NCBI RefSeq assembly: GCF_001636345.1
Contig: NZ_KV440945.1
Coordinates: 2,395,631 to 2,459,630 of the forward strand
DNA: 64,000 bases
Reading direction: 5' to 3'
Origin: Cytobacillus gottheilii
Lineage (GTDB): Bacteria; Bacillota; Bacilli; Bacillales; Cytobacillaceae
Positions 1 to 8,612 of the stretch are shown here, piece by piece. The stretch's first letter is position 1. Each line of letters starts with the position of its first letter. Under the pieces are notes generated by a model. The model ran no database searches, had not been told where the DNA came from, and saw only the letters and a list, made by a program, of their open reading frames with translations. A program made the translations under genes and the position numbers.

Positions 1-1014
1 GAGTCACTAACATCGATGTCAGATGGAGATATCGTGAAAGTTGAAGTGGTAGGTCCATTAGGTGAAGCGGTAACAGCTGAATATGGAATCATTGACCATG
101 GTGAAATTGCCGTGATCGAGATGGCAAGTGCGAGTGGAATAGAATTAATTTCATCGCAAGAGCGAGATCCTTTAATTACAACAACATATGGAACAGGACA
201 GCTGATCAAGCATGCCCTTGACTCAGGAGTAAAGAGAATTTTAATAGGAATTGGCGGCAGTGCAACAAACGATGCGGGTGCAGGAATGCTGCAGGCATTA
301 GGTGTTTCTTTTAAAGATCAAAATGGCAAAGAGCTGCCATACGGCGGCGGTGCACTTGACCTATTAGCTGAAATTGATATCAGTGGATTAGACAGCAGAA
401 TAAAAGAAGTTCAGATTGATGTGGCTTGTGATGTAAGTAATCCGTTAATTGGATCTAATGGGGCATCTGCTATTTTTGGACCTCAAAAAGGAGCAACACC
501 AGAAACAGTTGAAATTCTAGACCGAAACCTTGCTCATTTTGCAGAGCTAGTGAAAAGGGAACTTAATCTGGATATTGCTCATATGGAAGGAGCAGGTGCA
601 GCAGGTGGCCTAGGTGGTGGACTATTAGCTTTTTTAAATGCCAGATTAAAAAAAGGCATTGAACTCGTTATAGAATATACGGGGTTAGAAGAGCATATAA
701 AAGACGCAGACTATGTCTTTACTGGTGAAGGAAGTATTGATTCTCAAACCATATTCGGGAAAACACCATATGGAGTCGCAACTATTGCAAAAAAATATAA
801 TATTCCAGTCTTTGCTGTAGCAGGTAAAATTGGTGAAGGGGTGGAACCTCTTTATGATACAGGATTTACTTCCATTTTTGGTATATTAAAAGGTGCGGTT
901 CAATTAGAAGAAGCTTTAAAAGAAGGAGAAAAGAATCTGACTTTTACAGTAGAAAACATCTGTCGTTTAATAAATAAACTTCAGGCAGAAACGAACGAAA
1001 CAATCATTGGCTAA
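1..1014 (+). CDS. glxK: Glycerate kinase (GK type 1), 5' end cut by window edge
   Basis: Phosphorylates glycerate with ATP to phosphoglycerate, feeding glycerate or glyoxylate carbon into glycolysis. The open frame runs from base 1, so the start codon lies outside the window; family members are about 380 residues and roughly 50 N-terminal residues are missing. Seen: the family segments VEVVGPLGEAV, IGIGGSATNDAGAGML (glycine-rich, nucleotide/substrate binding), FGPQKGA, GAGAAGGLGGGL and FTGEGSIDSQT. The ATG at 16 is internal, not the real start. A hairpin terminator follows. The family call is secure; the symbol is by homology only. Confidence 0.92.
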   Translation, partial: ESLTSMSDGDIVKVEVVGPLGEAVTAEYGIIDHGEIAVIEMASASGIELISSQERDPLITTTYGTGQLIKHALDSGVKRILIGIGGSATNDAGAGMLQALGVSFKDQNGKELPYGGGALDLLAEIDISGLDSRIKEVQIDVACDVSNPLIGSNGASAIFGPQKGATPETVEILDRNLAHFAELVKRELNLDIAHMEGAGAAGGLGGGLLAFLNARLKKGIELVIEYTGLEEHIKDADYVFTGEGSIDSQTIFGKTPYGVATIAKKYNIPVFAVAGKIGEGVEPLYDTGFTSIFGILKGAVQLEEALKEGEKNLTFTVENICRLINKLQAETNETIIG

Positions 1015-1081
1015 CCAAAGCCAAGGCGACAAGGTAGCCTTATATAATATATGTAACATGAATATCTAAAATAAAAAGTGT

Positions 1082-1115
1082 AAAAGCCTAAGCTAAAATT
1101 AGGCTTTTTTATTTT
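1082..1115 (+). terminator. Rho-independent terminator after glycerate kinase
   Basis: AAAGCCTA pairs with TAGGCTTT across a short AT-rich loop and is followed by a T-run. It lies 70 bases after the glycerate kinase stop. Confidence 0.8.
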
Positions 1116-1342
1116 GTTATCAATCTTTAACTCTAACACTTCAGCTTGAAATTCCCCTTGAAATGATAAGATTCTTCAATAAACACATTAAATACATGAG
1201 AATTTCTGCAGGCTGCTTACGCCAGATAAGCAAAAAGTCAAAGAGATTTTCAGCATCCAACTCTTTAAAGAACCTGAGATTCCATGAAAGGGAATACAAA
1301 TCGCTCAGAGTAAATGGTATAGTAATTATAAAGAGGTGGGAT

Positions 1343-1534
1343 ATGGAATTTTTAATTGCAATTGTTATTTTAATATTAGTTCTTTCATTAATTGGAACCT
1401 TAATTTTAACAAGAAAAAGTGATGAGAATTATCGTCAATCAACTAAAAGGAATACAGCCAATCTGACGATCATTTATGCAGTTGTAATAGTCGTATCATT
1501 GATTGCTTTAGGCGTATATATTAGGTTTTATTAA
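1343..1534 (+). CDS. Small two-helix membrane protein, function unknown
   Basis: A 63-residue protein with two hydrophobic segments (about residues 2-21 and 41-60) joined by a short charged loop containing RKSDENYRQSTKRN. I chose the ATG at 1343 because AAGAGGTGG sits just upstream at 1331-1339; the longer frame beginning at 1163 has no ribosome site and an unconvincing N-terminus. It stands alone between two terminators. I do not recognise the family. Small double-spanning proteins of this kind are common in Bacillaceae, and a role cannot be assigned. Confidence 0.65.
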   Translation: MEFLIAIVILILVLSLIGTLILTRKSDENYRQSTKRNTANLTIIYAVVIVVSLIALGVYIRFY

Positions 1535-1560
1535 GAGAACTTTTAAATTAGATATAAATA

Positions 1561-1601
1561 AAAAGCACCATTTACCTAAACTCCAGGTAATGGTGTTTTA
1601 A
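1561..1601 (+). terminator. Rho-independent terminator
   Basis: AAAAGCACCATTTACCT pairs with AGGTAATGGTGTTTT (one irregular position), giving a strong stem after the small membrane protein gene. The A-run and T-run make it usable in both directions. Confidence 0.8.
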
Positions 1602-1734
1602 GTTAATTGCAGTAGTGATATTCACGAAGAATACTAATAAGATTTAATATGTTCATATGGCAAATTTATAAACAAATTGGCTCTTTTATAAATCAAAAAC
1701 GCTACAATTTAATTAATTATTTTATACATATTGA

Positions 1735-1739
1735 CTAAA
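1735..1739. repeat. IS21 target-site duplication, left copy (CTAAA)
   Basis: CTAAA immediately precedes the left terminus at 1740 and is repeated directly after the right terminus at 4242-4246. IS21 elements typically duplicate a few bases of target. Confidence 0.85.
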
Positions 1740-1775
1740 TGTGACCGTCAAGTAGAATGAAACAATTTTTGCTCG

Positions 1776-2540
1776 TTATTTTGAAACACTTTGTTCCCCA
1801 AATATGGTAGAACGATGCTTCATACGATAACTATCTTCATTTAAATGAATGATTTCTACTCGGTGAAGAATCCTATCTAGAATTGCTGTTGTTATAGCTT
1901 GATCACCCAATAATTCTCCCCATTCTTTTGGTGCCTTATTAGAGGTCAAGATAATGGAAGACTGATTATACAAGTCATTAATTAAATGAAAGAACATATT
2001 AGCTTCTTGTTGATCCATTGCCATAAACATTAAGTCATCTATTATGACTAAATCAGCCTCTCTAATTCTTTTCATTCTTGCTTTTGACTTTCGTGTGATT
2101 TCTTCTGTTTTCAGGTTATGAATTAAATCTCCCATTGATGTGAATATCGCTTTATACCCTTGGTTAATAGCCTCTATTCCTAGGCCTACGGCCAGGTGAG
2201 TTTTACCTACACCTGGTGGCCCTAATAAAATCAAATTGTACAGCTGTTCTATCCAAGTTAAATCTTTTAATCTATTTAGTTGTTTGTTGCTTAAAGACTT
2301 TTGTTCTTTTAAATTAAACTCCTCAAGTGTTTTGCTGAAAGGAAAAGTTGCCCACTTTAATCGGTTGTTTAGTTGCTTTTCTTCTCTTCGAGTTTGCTCA
2401 TAAGAAGTGACATCTAACAGGAATTGAGTAAATGAAAGGTCTTTTTGCTCAGCTTCTCTGATCAAATGGGGGAGATGCTTGGCAGTTTCAACGAGTCTTA
2501 ACCCTTTCATTATGTCTTGTAATTGTTGGATTTGGCTCAT
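1776..2540 (-). CDS. istB: IstB, IS21 transposition helper ATPase
   Basis: AAA+ ATPase that works with IstA to select targets and activate strand transfer. 254 residues, normal for the family. Walker A GPPGVGKT lies at residues 107-114 and a Walker B LVIIDDLMF follows; the C-terminal part has the usual LTSNKAPKEWGE and LDRILHR segments. The ATG at 2538-2540 lies 2 bases after the istA stop. Its ribosome site GGAGG is embedded in the last codons of istA, so the two genes should be translationally coupled. Confidence 0.95.
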   Translation of the reverse strand: MSQIQQLQDIMKGLRLVETAKHLPHLIREAEQKDLSFTQFLLDVTSYEQTRREEKQLNNRLKWATFPFSKTLEEFNLKEQKSLSNKQLNRLKDLTWIEQLYNLILLGPPGVGKTHLAVGLGIEAINQGYKAIFTSMGDLIHNLKTEEITRKSKARMKRIREADLVIIDDLMFMAMDQQEANMFFHLINDLYNQSSIILTSNKAPKEWGELLGDQAITTAILDRILHRVEIIHLNEDSYRMKHRSTIFGEQSVSK

Positions 2541-2542
2541 CG

Positions 2543-4126
2543 CTATTCAACCTCCATTAAAACCGTGTAAGTATCTACTTTTCTTTTGTATGCTTCTGTT
2601 TCTAAAACCCATTCTGATAGCCTGTTCAAAGTCTTAACTTCTTTCTTTTTATCAATAACTGTTTCATGTACCTGGCGCTGACGTTTCACATATGCAATGA
2701 TATCGCCAAAATCAGTTGCACTGTATAATTTCCTTTTTAAACACTCTGCTAACGCTTTAGTCAGTACTTCGTTATCGATACCTTTTGTTTCGCGCAAGAT
2801 GATTTGCAACTGGTCTTTAATGTAACGAGGATTTTTTTCCCTAACCTTCTCTAAATATTTAAAGGCTAGTTCTTTATCTTCAAATCTCTCAGCCACTGTA
2901 TTAATGAATGCTCCAACACCTTTTGTACGATCCCTACTATGTTTTTTATCTTTTATTAACATCCCTTTCCCTTCGGGAATTGAATGTTTTGCAATAATTT
3001 CGCCAGTATCAGGTATATAAATAACTAATTCTTTAGTCTCCGTTTCCTTGATACATACTTTTTCATATTTGTTATAAGTTCCAAGTGGAAGAGAGTACCG
3101 ATTAGATTGGTAACGAATAGTATTGTCCTTATGAACACATCTTGCTATACTTATCTCATAGTTATTTTGAATATCTATATTTTGGGAGACTGGTTTTAAG
3201 TGTTGCTTTTCCAGGAGGAACACTTCGAATGGTCTCTTTTTTGTTGTATTGTGTATTTTATAGTTACCCGTTCTGTTCAGCCATTCCCATCCTTGCTCAT
3301 TCCAAGAGTCGATGTTATGAAACACTCTATGTTTGGCATAGTTTTGTTTGATAAATCCAACTACATTTTCTATTCTTCCCTTACTCTCAGGGTCAGCTTT
3401 TCTACAAACCCGAAGGTTTATTCCTCTGGATTCTCTATACTGCTGAAATTCTTTAGTTAAAATTAGATCTCCACCATTTTCGCTAACAACAATTAAACTA
3501 TCTTGGTCATAAACGATCTCATTGGTCATTCCTCCATACCATTTAAACGCGTTCTCATGGGCTTGTATAACATCCCGTGTTGTAAATGGTCTATCCAACC
3601 ACTCTTTATACTTTTGTCTAGAATGTGATAAGACAAAAGCTATAAAGTTGAGTTTGGCTTCCTTATTATCAACAGTTTTTTGTCTCGTATGACCAAAATC
3701 TACTTGCATTTGTTCTCCCATTGGGGGATCAGGAATTGCCTCATACATTCGAGGAGATGTTTCCTTATTTATTTTGTATTCTTCTCTTAATGCTTTTACA
3801 TATGTTCTTACTGTACTTTCTCCAACAGTTAGATCTTTATATTTCTCTAAAAGCCAATCATAAACTTGTGCTGCTGACATATCCGGATGCATTCTCAACC
3901 AAGATAAAATCAGTTCTTTATATGGATCTAATTTTTTCTTTTTATACTGAAGAGAATCAACCCATTCCGCCATCTCCGAAGGAGATCTCTTTAAGTGCCT
4001 GTAAACAGTTGTTCGAGAAACCCCTAACTTTTCAGCTATCTTTGTCTGACTAAATCCTTGCTTTAATAATTGCTTTATCTCCATGTACATTTCCCACTTA
4101 TCCACCTTCGCTAACCTCCACTGCAA
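2543..4126 (-). CDS. istA: IstA, IS21 DDE transposase
   Basis: Catalyses cut-and-paste or circle-mediated transposition of the element. 527 residues. An N-terminal helix-turn-helix (FSQTKIAEKLGVSRTTVYRHL, about residues 25-45) binds the element ends. The retroviral-integrase-like core has candidate catalytic residues D143 (QMQVDFGH), D207 (IVYDQDS) and E253 (KGRIENVVG). A Mu-transposase-like C-terminal beta domain contains RYQSNRYSLP. The frame is uninterrupted. A start at 4126 leaves about 115 bases to the right terminus, which holds the end-binding repeats and presumably the promoter. Confidence 0.95.
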   Translation of the reverse strand: MQWRLAKVDKWEMYMEIKQLLKQGFSQTKIAEKLGVSRTTVYRHLKRSPSEMAEWVDSLQYKKKKLDPYKELILSWLRMHPDMSAAQVYDWLLEKYKDLTVGESTVRTYVKALREEYKINKETSPRMYEAIPDPPMGEQMQVDFGHTRQKTVDNKEAKLNFIAFVLSHSRQKYKEWLDRPFTTRDVIQAHENAFKWYGGMTNEIVYDQDSLIVVSENGGDLILTKEFQQYRESRGINLRVCRKADPESKGRIENVVGFIKQNYAKHRVFHNIDSWNEQGWEWLNRTGNYKIHNTTKKRPFEVFLLEKQHLKPVSQNIDIQNNYEISIARCVHKDNTIRYQSNRYSLPLGTYNKYEKVCIKETETKELVIYIPDTGEIIAKHSIPEGKGMLIKDKKHSRDRTKGVGAFINTVAERFEDKELAFKYLEKVREKNPRYIKDQLQIILRETKGIDNEVLTKALAECLKRKLYSATDFGDIIAYVKRQRQVHETVIDKKKEVKTLNRLSEWVLETEAYKRKVDTYTVLMEVE

Positions 4127-4241
4127 GTATGAACTATGATCATTTTACAGTGATAGGTTGATATTTTTTGCTGGTATATTTGGGTAAATAAGCGTTTCAT
4201 CTTATCAAGCAAAAACTGTACACTTTATTCTAGCAGTCACA

Positions 4242-4246
4242 CTAAA
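4242..4246. repeat. IS21 target-site duplication, right copy (CTAAA)
   Basis: Perfect second copy of the CTAAA found at 1735-1739, directly abutting the right terminus. Confidence 0.85.
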
Positions 4247-4657
4247 GTTGATTTTTAACAAAAGTGAATGTTGCTTAGAAAAAAAGCTTGATAAAATTTT
4301 TAAAAAAGGATTGTTATTTAGCCCCGTTCCACCATAACTTAGAAAAGCTTTGCTGCAGAACATGGCAGCAAAGCTTTTCATAATAAATTATTCTTTTGCG
4401 TACTCACAATTGACACATATATTAGTTATTTCTAATATAAGAGTTGAGAATATGCAAGGTTAAAGACAAAGCAAAAACAGTTTCTCAGATTGTAAGTGAT
4501 CTTTGCTGCGGTCAATCCAGCTTTTCTCATTATATTGCGAGTTTATAGTGGGGCAGACAGGAGGGGAAATTCATAATGTTCCTTATGAACAGAGATATTA
4601 TGGCCTTAGCAAATTCTTATAAGTAAACGATACTAATAGCTTTGAAGGGAATAGATA
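4247..4657. other. Gene-free stretch right of the IS element
   Basis: I see no convincing gene here. The main structure is the hairpin at 4342-4379. A short open stretch near 4473-4548 encodes a few plausible residues but has no start signal and stops quickly, so it may be debris of an older gene. Confidence 0.5.
4342..4379. terminator. Long perfect hairpin, orphan terminator candidate
   Basis: GAAAAGCTTTGCTGC (4342-4356) pairs perfectly with GCAGCAAAGCTTTTC (4365-4379) over an 8-base loop. The outer A/T pairs supply T-runs on both strands. It now lies about 100 bases from the IS with no gene just before it, so its original gene was probably lost. Confidence 0.6.
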
Positions 4658-4957
4658 ATGAAAATTATAAGGATAATCAGTATTATTTTAGTTTTAGCAA
4701 TTGTAATCTTATTTTATATTCCGTTTACCTTTAATCCTCCTGGTGATACAAGAATGATTATCGATCATAATACGGGTACATATATTGCACCGCCGTGTTT
4801 TGAAGAATCAGGTGCTACGAACTATCTTGAAGAAACAACGTATAAGGAACTACACGATAAAAGCTACAGTTCAAGTTCAGCATGTACAGATGAATTACTG
4901 GCAGCAGAAAAAATGACTTTTATTGAATTTTTGACAAGCTCTAAATGGAGTTGGTGA
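4658..4957 (+). CDS. Putative secreted or membrane-anchored protein
   Basis: 99 residues. A hydrophobic N-terminal segment (residues 3-22) forms a signal anchor, and the remainder is polar with two cysteines (PPCFEE and SACTDE) that could form a disulfide outside the cell. No lipobox is visible. The ribosome site is weak (GAAGGGA about 8 bases before the ATG at 4658). I do not recognise the family. The neighbourhood is full of decayed genes, so this could also be a remnant, although the frame is intact. Confidence 0.5.
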   Translation: MKIIRIISIILVLAIVILFYIPFTFNPPGDTRMIIDHNTGTYIAPPCFEESGATNYLEETTYKELHDKSYSSSSACTDELLAAEKMTFIEFLTSSKWSW

Positions 4958-5125
4958 AAATTTCTATAGAAGAAATAAATTAATAATTCATGGAATAAAG
5001 TCACTTAACATGCAGATCCGTTAGAATTAGCAAGCATTCATGGAATGCATTAATCTAATATAACGGAAAATAAGTATGCAGAATAAACAAAGCTGCTGAA
5101 CGTCAAAGGGACGGCAGCTTGTTTT

Positions 5126-5474
5126 ATGATGAGTGACCCAATAGTAGTTAAACTAGAAAGCCTTAGAAATAAGGTTTTTTTCATTCTTTGGAAAAATGAC
5201 AGAAAAATTACTAAAAATGGTGGAACCGCTTTTAAGCTTACAATAAAAGAGGTAAAGGACCTAATGCGCAAAAAGAAAATGAAAGTGCAGCAAGCAGCAC
5301 ATGATGATGCATTTACTCAGTTCAGTTATATGGAGTTGTCATGAGGAGAAACATAACTATTTTAATCCAGCTGTACGCAACAGAGTAGATTTGCTGTTAG
5401 AATACTATCTTAATAAACGTGGGAATAAAATGTTTTTACATCTCTTTATCAAGCATACACAAAAAATATCATAG
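5126..5474 (+). pseudogene. Possible decayed small gene, unrecognised
   Basis: Two overlapping short frames look like pieces of one protein. 5126-5344 ends in AAHDDAFTQFSYMELS, and a different frame at 5301-5474 reads on through CHEEKHNYFNPAVRNRVDLL before stopping. A single frameshift near 5340 would join them. There is no good ribosome site and I do not recognise the product. It may be a broken gene or chance frames; confidence is low. Confidence 0.25.
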
Positions 5475-5537
5475 TAAGAGGAAAACTTCCCTAAATATAG
5501 AATATGTAAATATATACCGTTTTAAGGTGGGAGTGAG

Positions 5538-6051
5538 TTGAAAAAGCCTATACCCCAAAAATACATATTATTGGTTCAGTAGCCAGCGGAAAAACTACTT
5601 TAGCCAAAGAAATATCATTAAAGTACAATATTCCGAACTACGAGTTAGATAAGGTAGTTTGGATCAGAAATAAGTCAGGTGATAGTAGAAGAACGGAGAA
5701 AGAAAGAGAAGAATTAATAAATACAATTGTTCATTCCGATAGCTGGATCATTGAAGGTGTTCATAATGAAGAGTGGTTTTCTCCTAGTTTTCAGCTTTCA
5801 GAAGTTATTGTTTTTTTAGACCAGCATATTCAACACGAACGTACCGAATCATGAAAAGGTTTTTGCGGAAGAAATTGCATATTGAGAAATCACACTATAA
5901 ATCTACTATAAAGATTTTCTTTAAAATGTTTAAATGGAATCGGCATTTTGAAGAAGTGGACAAGCCGAATTTTTTCAAAAGATTCGCCATGTATCATGAT
6001 AAGGTAGTAGTAATGAAGAACAAAAAATCTACTAAGAGTTACTTTTACTGA
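5538..6051 (+). pseudogene. Frameshifted P-loop kinase (FlaR / topology-modulation-protein-like)
   Basis: The original product was a small adenylate-kinase-like P-loop protein of about 170 residues, often annotated as DNA topology modulation protein. Seen: IHIIGSVASGKTTLAKE (Walker A) from about 5561, then YELDKVVW, SWIIEGVHNEEWF and VIVFLD in one frame up to about 5824. The family continuation AYSTRTYRIMKRF, KMFKWNRHFEEV and DKVVVMKNKK follows in the next frame to 6051. One base is missing near 5823, in GACCAGC where GACCCAGC would restore the frame. A second missing base in CCCCAAAAA near 5555-5563 separates the likely TTG start (5538, after AAGGTGGGAG) from the P-loop. Both lesions are in short homopolymers, so sequencing error is possible. 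Confidence 0.8.
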
Positions 6052-6246
6052 TCATAAAGAAAGGATTGTTTGTTTTGGAACCGAATTTGAAAAGGAAATA
6101 ACCTTCATTTTATATGCGTTAGCTTTGTTTCTTGTTATCTTTTTCGTTACTTTTATCGTTTTATTTGTGTTCGGAGAGTAGACCATTTCTATAGCCTGGG
6201 TTGAATGCATACATCCATTTTCAAAGTAATAGGTGGGCATGCCTAA

Positions 6247-6494
6247 AAGGGGAACGATAGGGAACAAATCTTTGAATATTCAATTCGGTTTACACCTGGT
6301 CTTCTTTTAATCACAGTCATCTACCTTCTTTTACATAAAAACCGGTCATTTTAAAAATTATCTTATTCCTATTTGGTTTTAGTTTGATGAGAGATGCAAG
6401 GATACCCATTGGCTTTTGGCGATTTGACCATATCATTTGGCTGAGATTTATTGATGGTGGTTTTTTAAGAGGGAAACATGATAAACCGATTTAA
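6247..6494 (+). pseudogene. Remnant of a multi-spanning membrane protein
   Basis: Two frames together resemble one hydrophobic protein. One carries IRFTPGLLLITVIYLLLHKN, up to a stop near 6350. The other, entered near 6345, carries ILFLFGFSLMRDARIPIGFW and IIWLRFIDGGFLRGKHDKPI, ending at 6494. No start or ribosome site is clear. A little upstream (about 6100-6180) another hydrophobic stretch, ALALFLVIFFVTFIVLFVFG, ends in a stop and may belong to a second lost gene. The family is not identified. Confidence 0.35.
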
Positions 6495-6525
6495 AGAATG
6501 CGGTCTTTAGTATAATAACAAAAAG

Positions 6526-6562
6526 AGCCTAATTATACTTTTTGTATAGTTCGGCTTTTTTT
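6526..6562 (+). terminator. Rho-independent terminator before the two-component operon
   Basis: AGCCTAATTATA (6526-6537) pairs with TATAGTTCGGCT (6545-6556), with one mismatch and one G-T pair, followed by a T-run. Confidence 0.75.
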
Positions 6563-6620
6563 CAGCCGAACCAGCTGAATCGTTTGCTCAAAAAAACAGA
6601 AGTGAACAAGGGAGGATAAA

Positions 6621-7319
6621 ATGTCACACCGCATATTGCTTATTGATGATGACCCTTCGATCAGTGAAATGTTAGAAAAATTTTTATTGAAGGAAGGGTA
6701 TTTTGTATTGACCGCTTTTAATGGAGAAGAGGGACTGGCCCTTTTTCAGAAGGAAGAGATAGATTTAATTGTGATTGATATTATGATGCCGAAATTGGAT
6801 GGAATTGAAGCGATTAAAATGATCCGGGAGAGAAGCACTGTACCCATTTTAATCATTTCTGCTAAAGATACGGATGTGGATAAAGCTTTGGGATTGGGAT
6901 TTGGTGCTGATGATTATCTGGCAAAACCCTTTTCGCTTGTTGAATTTTCAGCAAGAATTAAATCAAGCATTCGAAGGGTAACAAAATATGCCGGCAATTC
7001 AGAACCAATATATAATCAAGTCGTGTCTTTTGGACTTTTTACGGCGGATTTAAATAATTATTCTGTACATAAGGAAAACGAAGAAATTAAACTGACATCC
7101 AAGGAGTTTGAGCTGCTGAAGCTGTTTCTCACAAACCAAAACCGTGTTTTTACGAAAGATGATTTGTATAGCCTTGTTTGGCAGGAACACTATCTTGGCA
7201 ATGATAATGTGATAAATGGCCATATTCGGAGATTAAGAGAAAAAGTTGAAGAAGAGCCCTCTAATCCGAAATATTTACAAACATTATGGGGAATTGGTTA
7301 CAAATGGGTGAGTCATTAA
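6621..7319 (+). CDS. OmpR-family response regulator
   Basis: DNA-binding half of a two-component system, 232 residues. The N-terminal receiver domain has the acidic pair DD (residues 9-10), phospho-acceptor D53 (VIDIMMPKLDG) and switch lysine K102 (LAKPF). The C-terminal winged helix (about residues 130-230) contains LTSKEFELLKLF, NVINGHIRRLREK and LWGIGYKW. A strong site AGGGAGG precedes the ATG. The stop is 1 base before the kinase start. The natural target is probably the transporter stump that follows (8373) through the direct repeat at 8286-8304. Confidence 0.93.
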   Translation: MSHRILLIDDDPSISEMLEKFLLKEGYFVLTAFNGEEGLALFQKEEIDLIVIDIMMPKLDGIEAIKMIRERSTVPILIISAKDTDVDKALGLGFGADDYLAKPFSLVEFSARIKSSIRRVTKYAGNSEPIYNQVVSFGLFTADLNNYSVHKENEEIKLTSKEFELLKLFLTNQNRVFTKDDLYSLVWQEHYLGNDNVINGHIRRLREKVEEEPSNPKYLQTLWGIGYKWVSH

Positions 7320-7320
7320 C

Positions 7321-8283
7321 ATGATCATTTTGTTCATCCTTACGACTGTCGTTTTAACAGGTATGATTTTATTTCAATACCATTTAAACAAAAAACGTAC
7401 TAAACAATTGCAGGAGCTGCATAAGAAATTGCGCGGAATCATCAGCGAATCATCATCAGATGAAGTGCTGCTGCTTTTTACAGATGATCAGCAATTGATC
7501 GAGCTAACGATGGGTTTAAATGAGTTGTTAGAAAAGCATAAAACTGCTTTAGCTAATTATACGAGCACCAAATCGTCGATGAAAAAAATGATTTCGAATA
7601 TCTCGCATGATTTAAAAACGCCTTTAACGGTGACGTTAGGGTATGTGGAAATGGTACAAATGGATGCTGAATTGGATCCGGCAGAACGGAACGTGCTGCT
7701 GGCGAAAATTCATAATAAATCTGTTGAGGTCATTACCCTTATTGATAAATTTTTCGATTTAGCCAAATTAGAGTCAGGAGATAAGGAGATTCCGATCACA
7801 AACATTAAATTAAATGATATCTGCCAGAAAAGTCTGCTGGAATATTATGATATCTTCAGCAAAAAAGGCATTGAAGTTCATTTTGAAATTCCAGAGCAGC
7901 CGATATATGTGATGGGGAATGAAGAAGCATTGAAACGGGTCTTAAATAATCTTATATCAAATGCCATCACACATGGCGGGGATGGGATGGCTGTTGGATT
8001 AGAGATCAGACAAACACCAGACGATATTTATATCGATGTATGGGATAAAGGCAAAGGCATTAAAGAGCCGTTCCAGGACATGGTTTTTGAAAGGATGTAT
8101 ACGCTCGAGGATTCACGGAATAAGTCGTATCAAGGCAGCGGCCTTGGACTCACGATAACCAAGCGTCTCGTAGAAAAATTGGGAGGCACCATTCAAATCA
8201 CAAGCCAACCTTGGAAAAAAACAGTCTTTTCCTTCTCAGTCAAACGATCGGAAGTTCAGCATCATTTTAATCAGTCATTTTAA
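7321..8283 (+). CDS. Sensor histidine kinase
   Basis: 320 residues. One N-terminal transmembrane segment (residues 1-20) with almost no external domain, so it is probably an intramembrane-sensing or partner-dependent kinase. The HisKA domain has phospho-acceptor H96 in ISNISHDLKTPL. The ATPase domain has an N box (NNLISNAITHG), a G1 box (VWDKGKGI) and a G2 box (GSGLGLTI). The ATG is 1 base beyond the regulator stop, so it is coupled with it. The short sensing part resembles kinases that control drug or peptide efflux genes; the stimulus cannot be read from the sequence. Confidence 0.92.
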   Translation: MIILFILTTVVLTGMILFQYHLNKKRTKQLQELHKKLRGIISESSSDEVLLLFTDDQQLIELTMGLNELLEKHKTALANYTSTKSSMKKMISNISHDLKTPLTVTLGYVEMVQMDAELDPAERNVLLAKIHNKSVEVITLIDKFFDLAKLESGDKEIPITNIKLNDICQKSLLEYYDIFSKKGIEVHFEIPEQPIYVMGNEEALKRVLNNLISNAITHGGDGMAVGLEIRQTPDDIYIDVWDKGKGIKEPFQDMVFERMYTLEDSRNKSYQGSGLGLTITKRLVEKLGGTIQITSQPWKKTVFSFSVKRSEVQHHFNQSF

Positions 8284-8285
8284 AA

Positions 8286-8304
8286 CTTAAGAAATTCTTA
8301 AGAA
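8286..8304 (+). promoter_or_regulatory. Direct repeat, candidate response-regulator operator
   Basis: CTTAAGAA occurs twice (8286-8293 and 8297-8304) with an 11-base period, one helical turn, just upstream of the transporter start at 8373. OmpR-family regulators usually bind such tandem direct repeats, so this is a candidate site for the regulator at 6621. Confidence 0.5.
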
Positions 8305-8372
8305 TTAACGAATGGAAAAAGAAACTTTGCTCCTTACACTGTAATCAGGATACACAGAAAGGGGCAGTTTGT

Positions 8373-8612
8373 ATGTCTGGAGATGCGCAGAGAAAACTGG
8401 TTATTTTAATGTTTAATATGTTTATTGCAAATGCAAGCTTTGGAATCATTATTCCGATTTTGCCAGAATACTTGCATTCCATTCATCAGGGTGGAACGGC
8501 AGCAGGGCTGCTGATCGCATTTTTTGCTGGTTCGCAATTATTGTTTTCTCCATTAGCGGGAAAGTGGGCCGATCAATACGGAAGACGGAAAATCATCATT
8601 TATGGATTAGGG
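8373..8612 (+). pseudogene. 5' stump of an MFS efflux transporter
   Basis: The start is intact, with AAAGGGG before the ATG at 8373. The first 80 residues are a typical major-facilitator N-terminus: helix 1 (VILMFNMFIANASFGIIIPI), helix 2 and the motif A loop GKWADQYGRRK. Homology stops at about IIIYGLG and the frame ends at 8651, against roughly 400 residues for a full transporter. From 8611 the DNA encodes part of another family, so a deletion has joined the two genes. The stump follows the two-component pair, which probably regulated the intact transporter. Confidence 0.85.

Larger units (their letters stand above)
1740..4241 (-). mobile_element. Complete IS21-family insertion sequence, 2502 bp
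   Basis: The element carries istA and istB on the minus strand. Its termini are imperfect inverted repeats. The left end at 1740 reads TGTGACCG and has ACAATTTTTGCTCG about 22 bases in; the right end, read from 4241 on the minus strand, is TGTGACTG with ACAGTTTTTGCTTG at the same spacing. A further TTTTTTGCTGG motif lies inside the right end near 4167-4177, as expected for the multiple end-binding repeats of IS21. Flanking CTAAA copies are perfect. Both genes are open and full length, so the element looks recent and potentially active. The flanking DNA shows no interrupted reading frame, so it probably landed between genes. Confidence 0.93.

Noticed and set aside
3142-4053. Rightward open frames inside the istA gene
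   Set aside because: They are antisense shadows with no ribosome sites or recognisable domains.
4473-4548. Short open stretch that looked like a coding fragment
   Set aside because: No start signal, no recognisable family and too short to separate from chance.
5851-5856. TGA in the P-loop kinase locus (first-frame stop) as a selenocysteine codon
   Set aside because: The family continues in another frame before this stop, so it is the result of a frameshift; read-through would not restore family sequence.
6052-6267. Leftward 71-codon frame over the membrane-protein debris
   Set aside because: It is antisense to better supported hydrophobic remnants and has no ribosome site.
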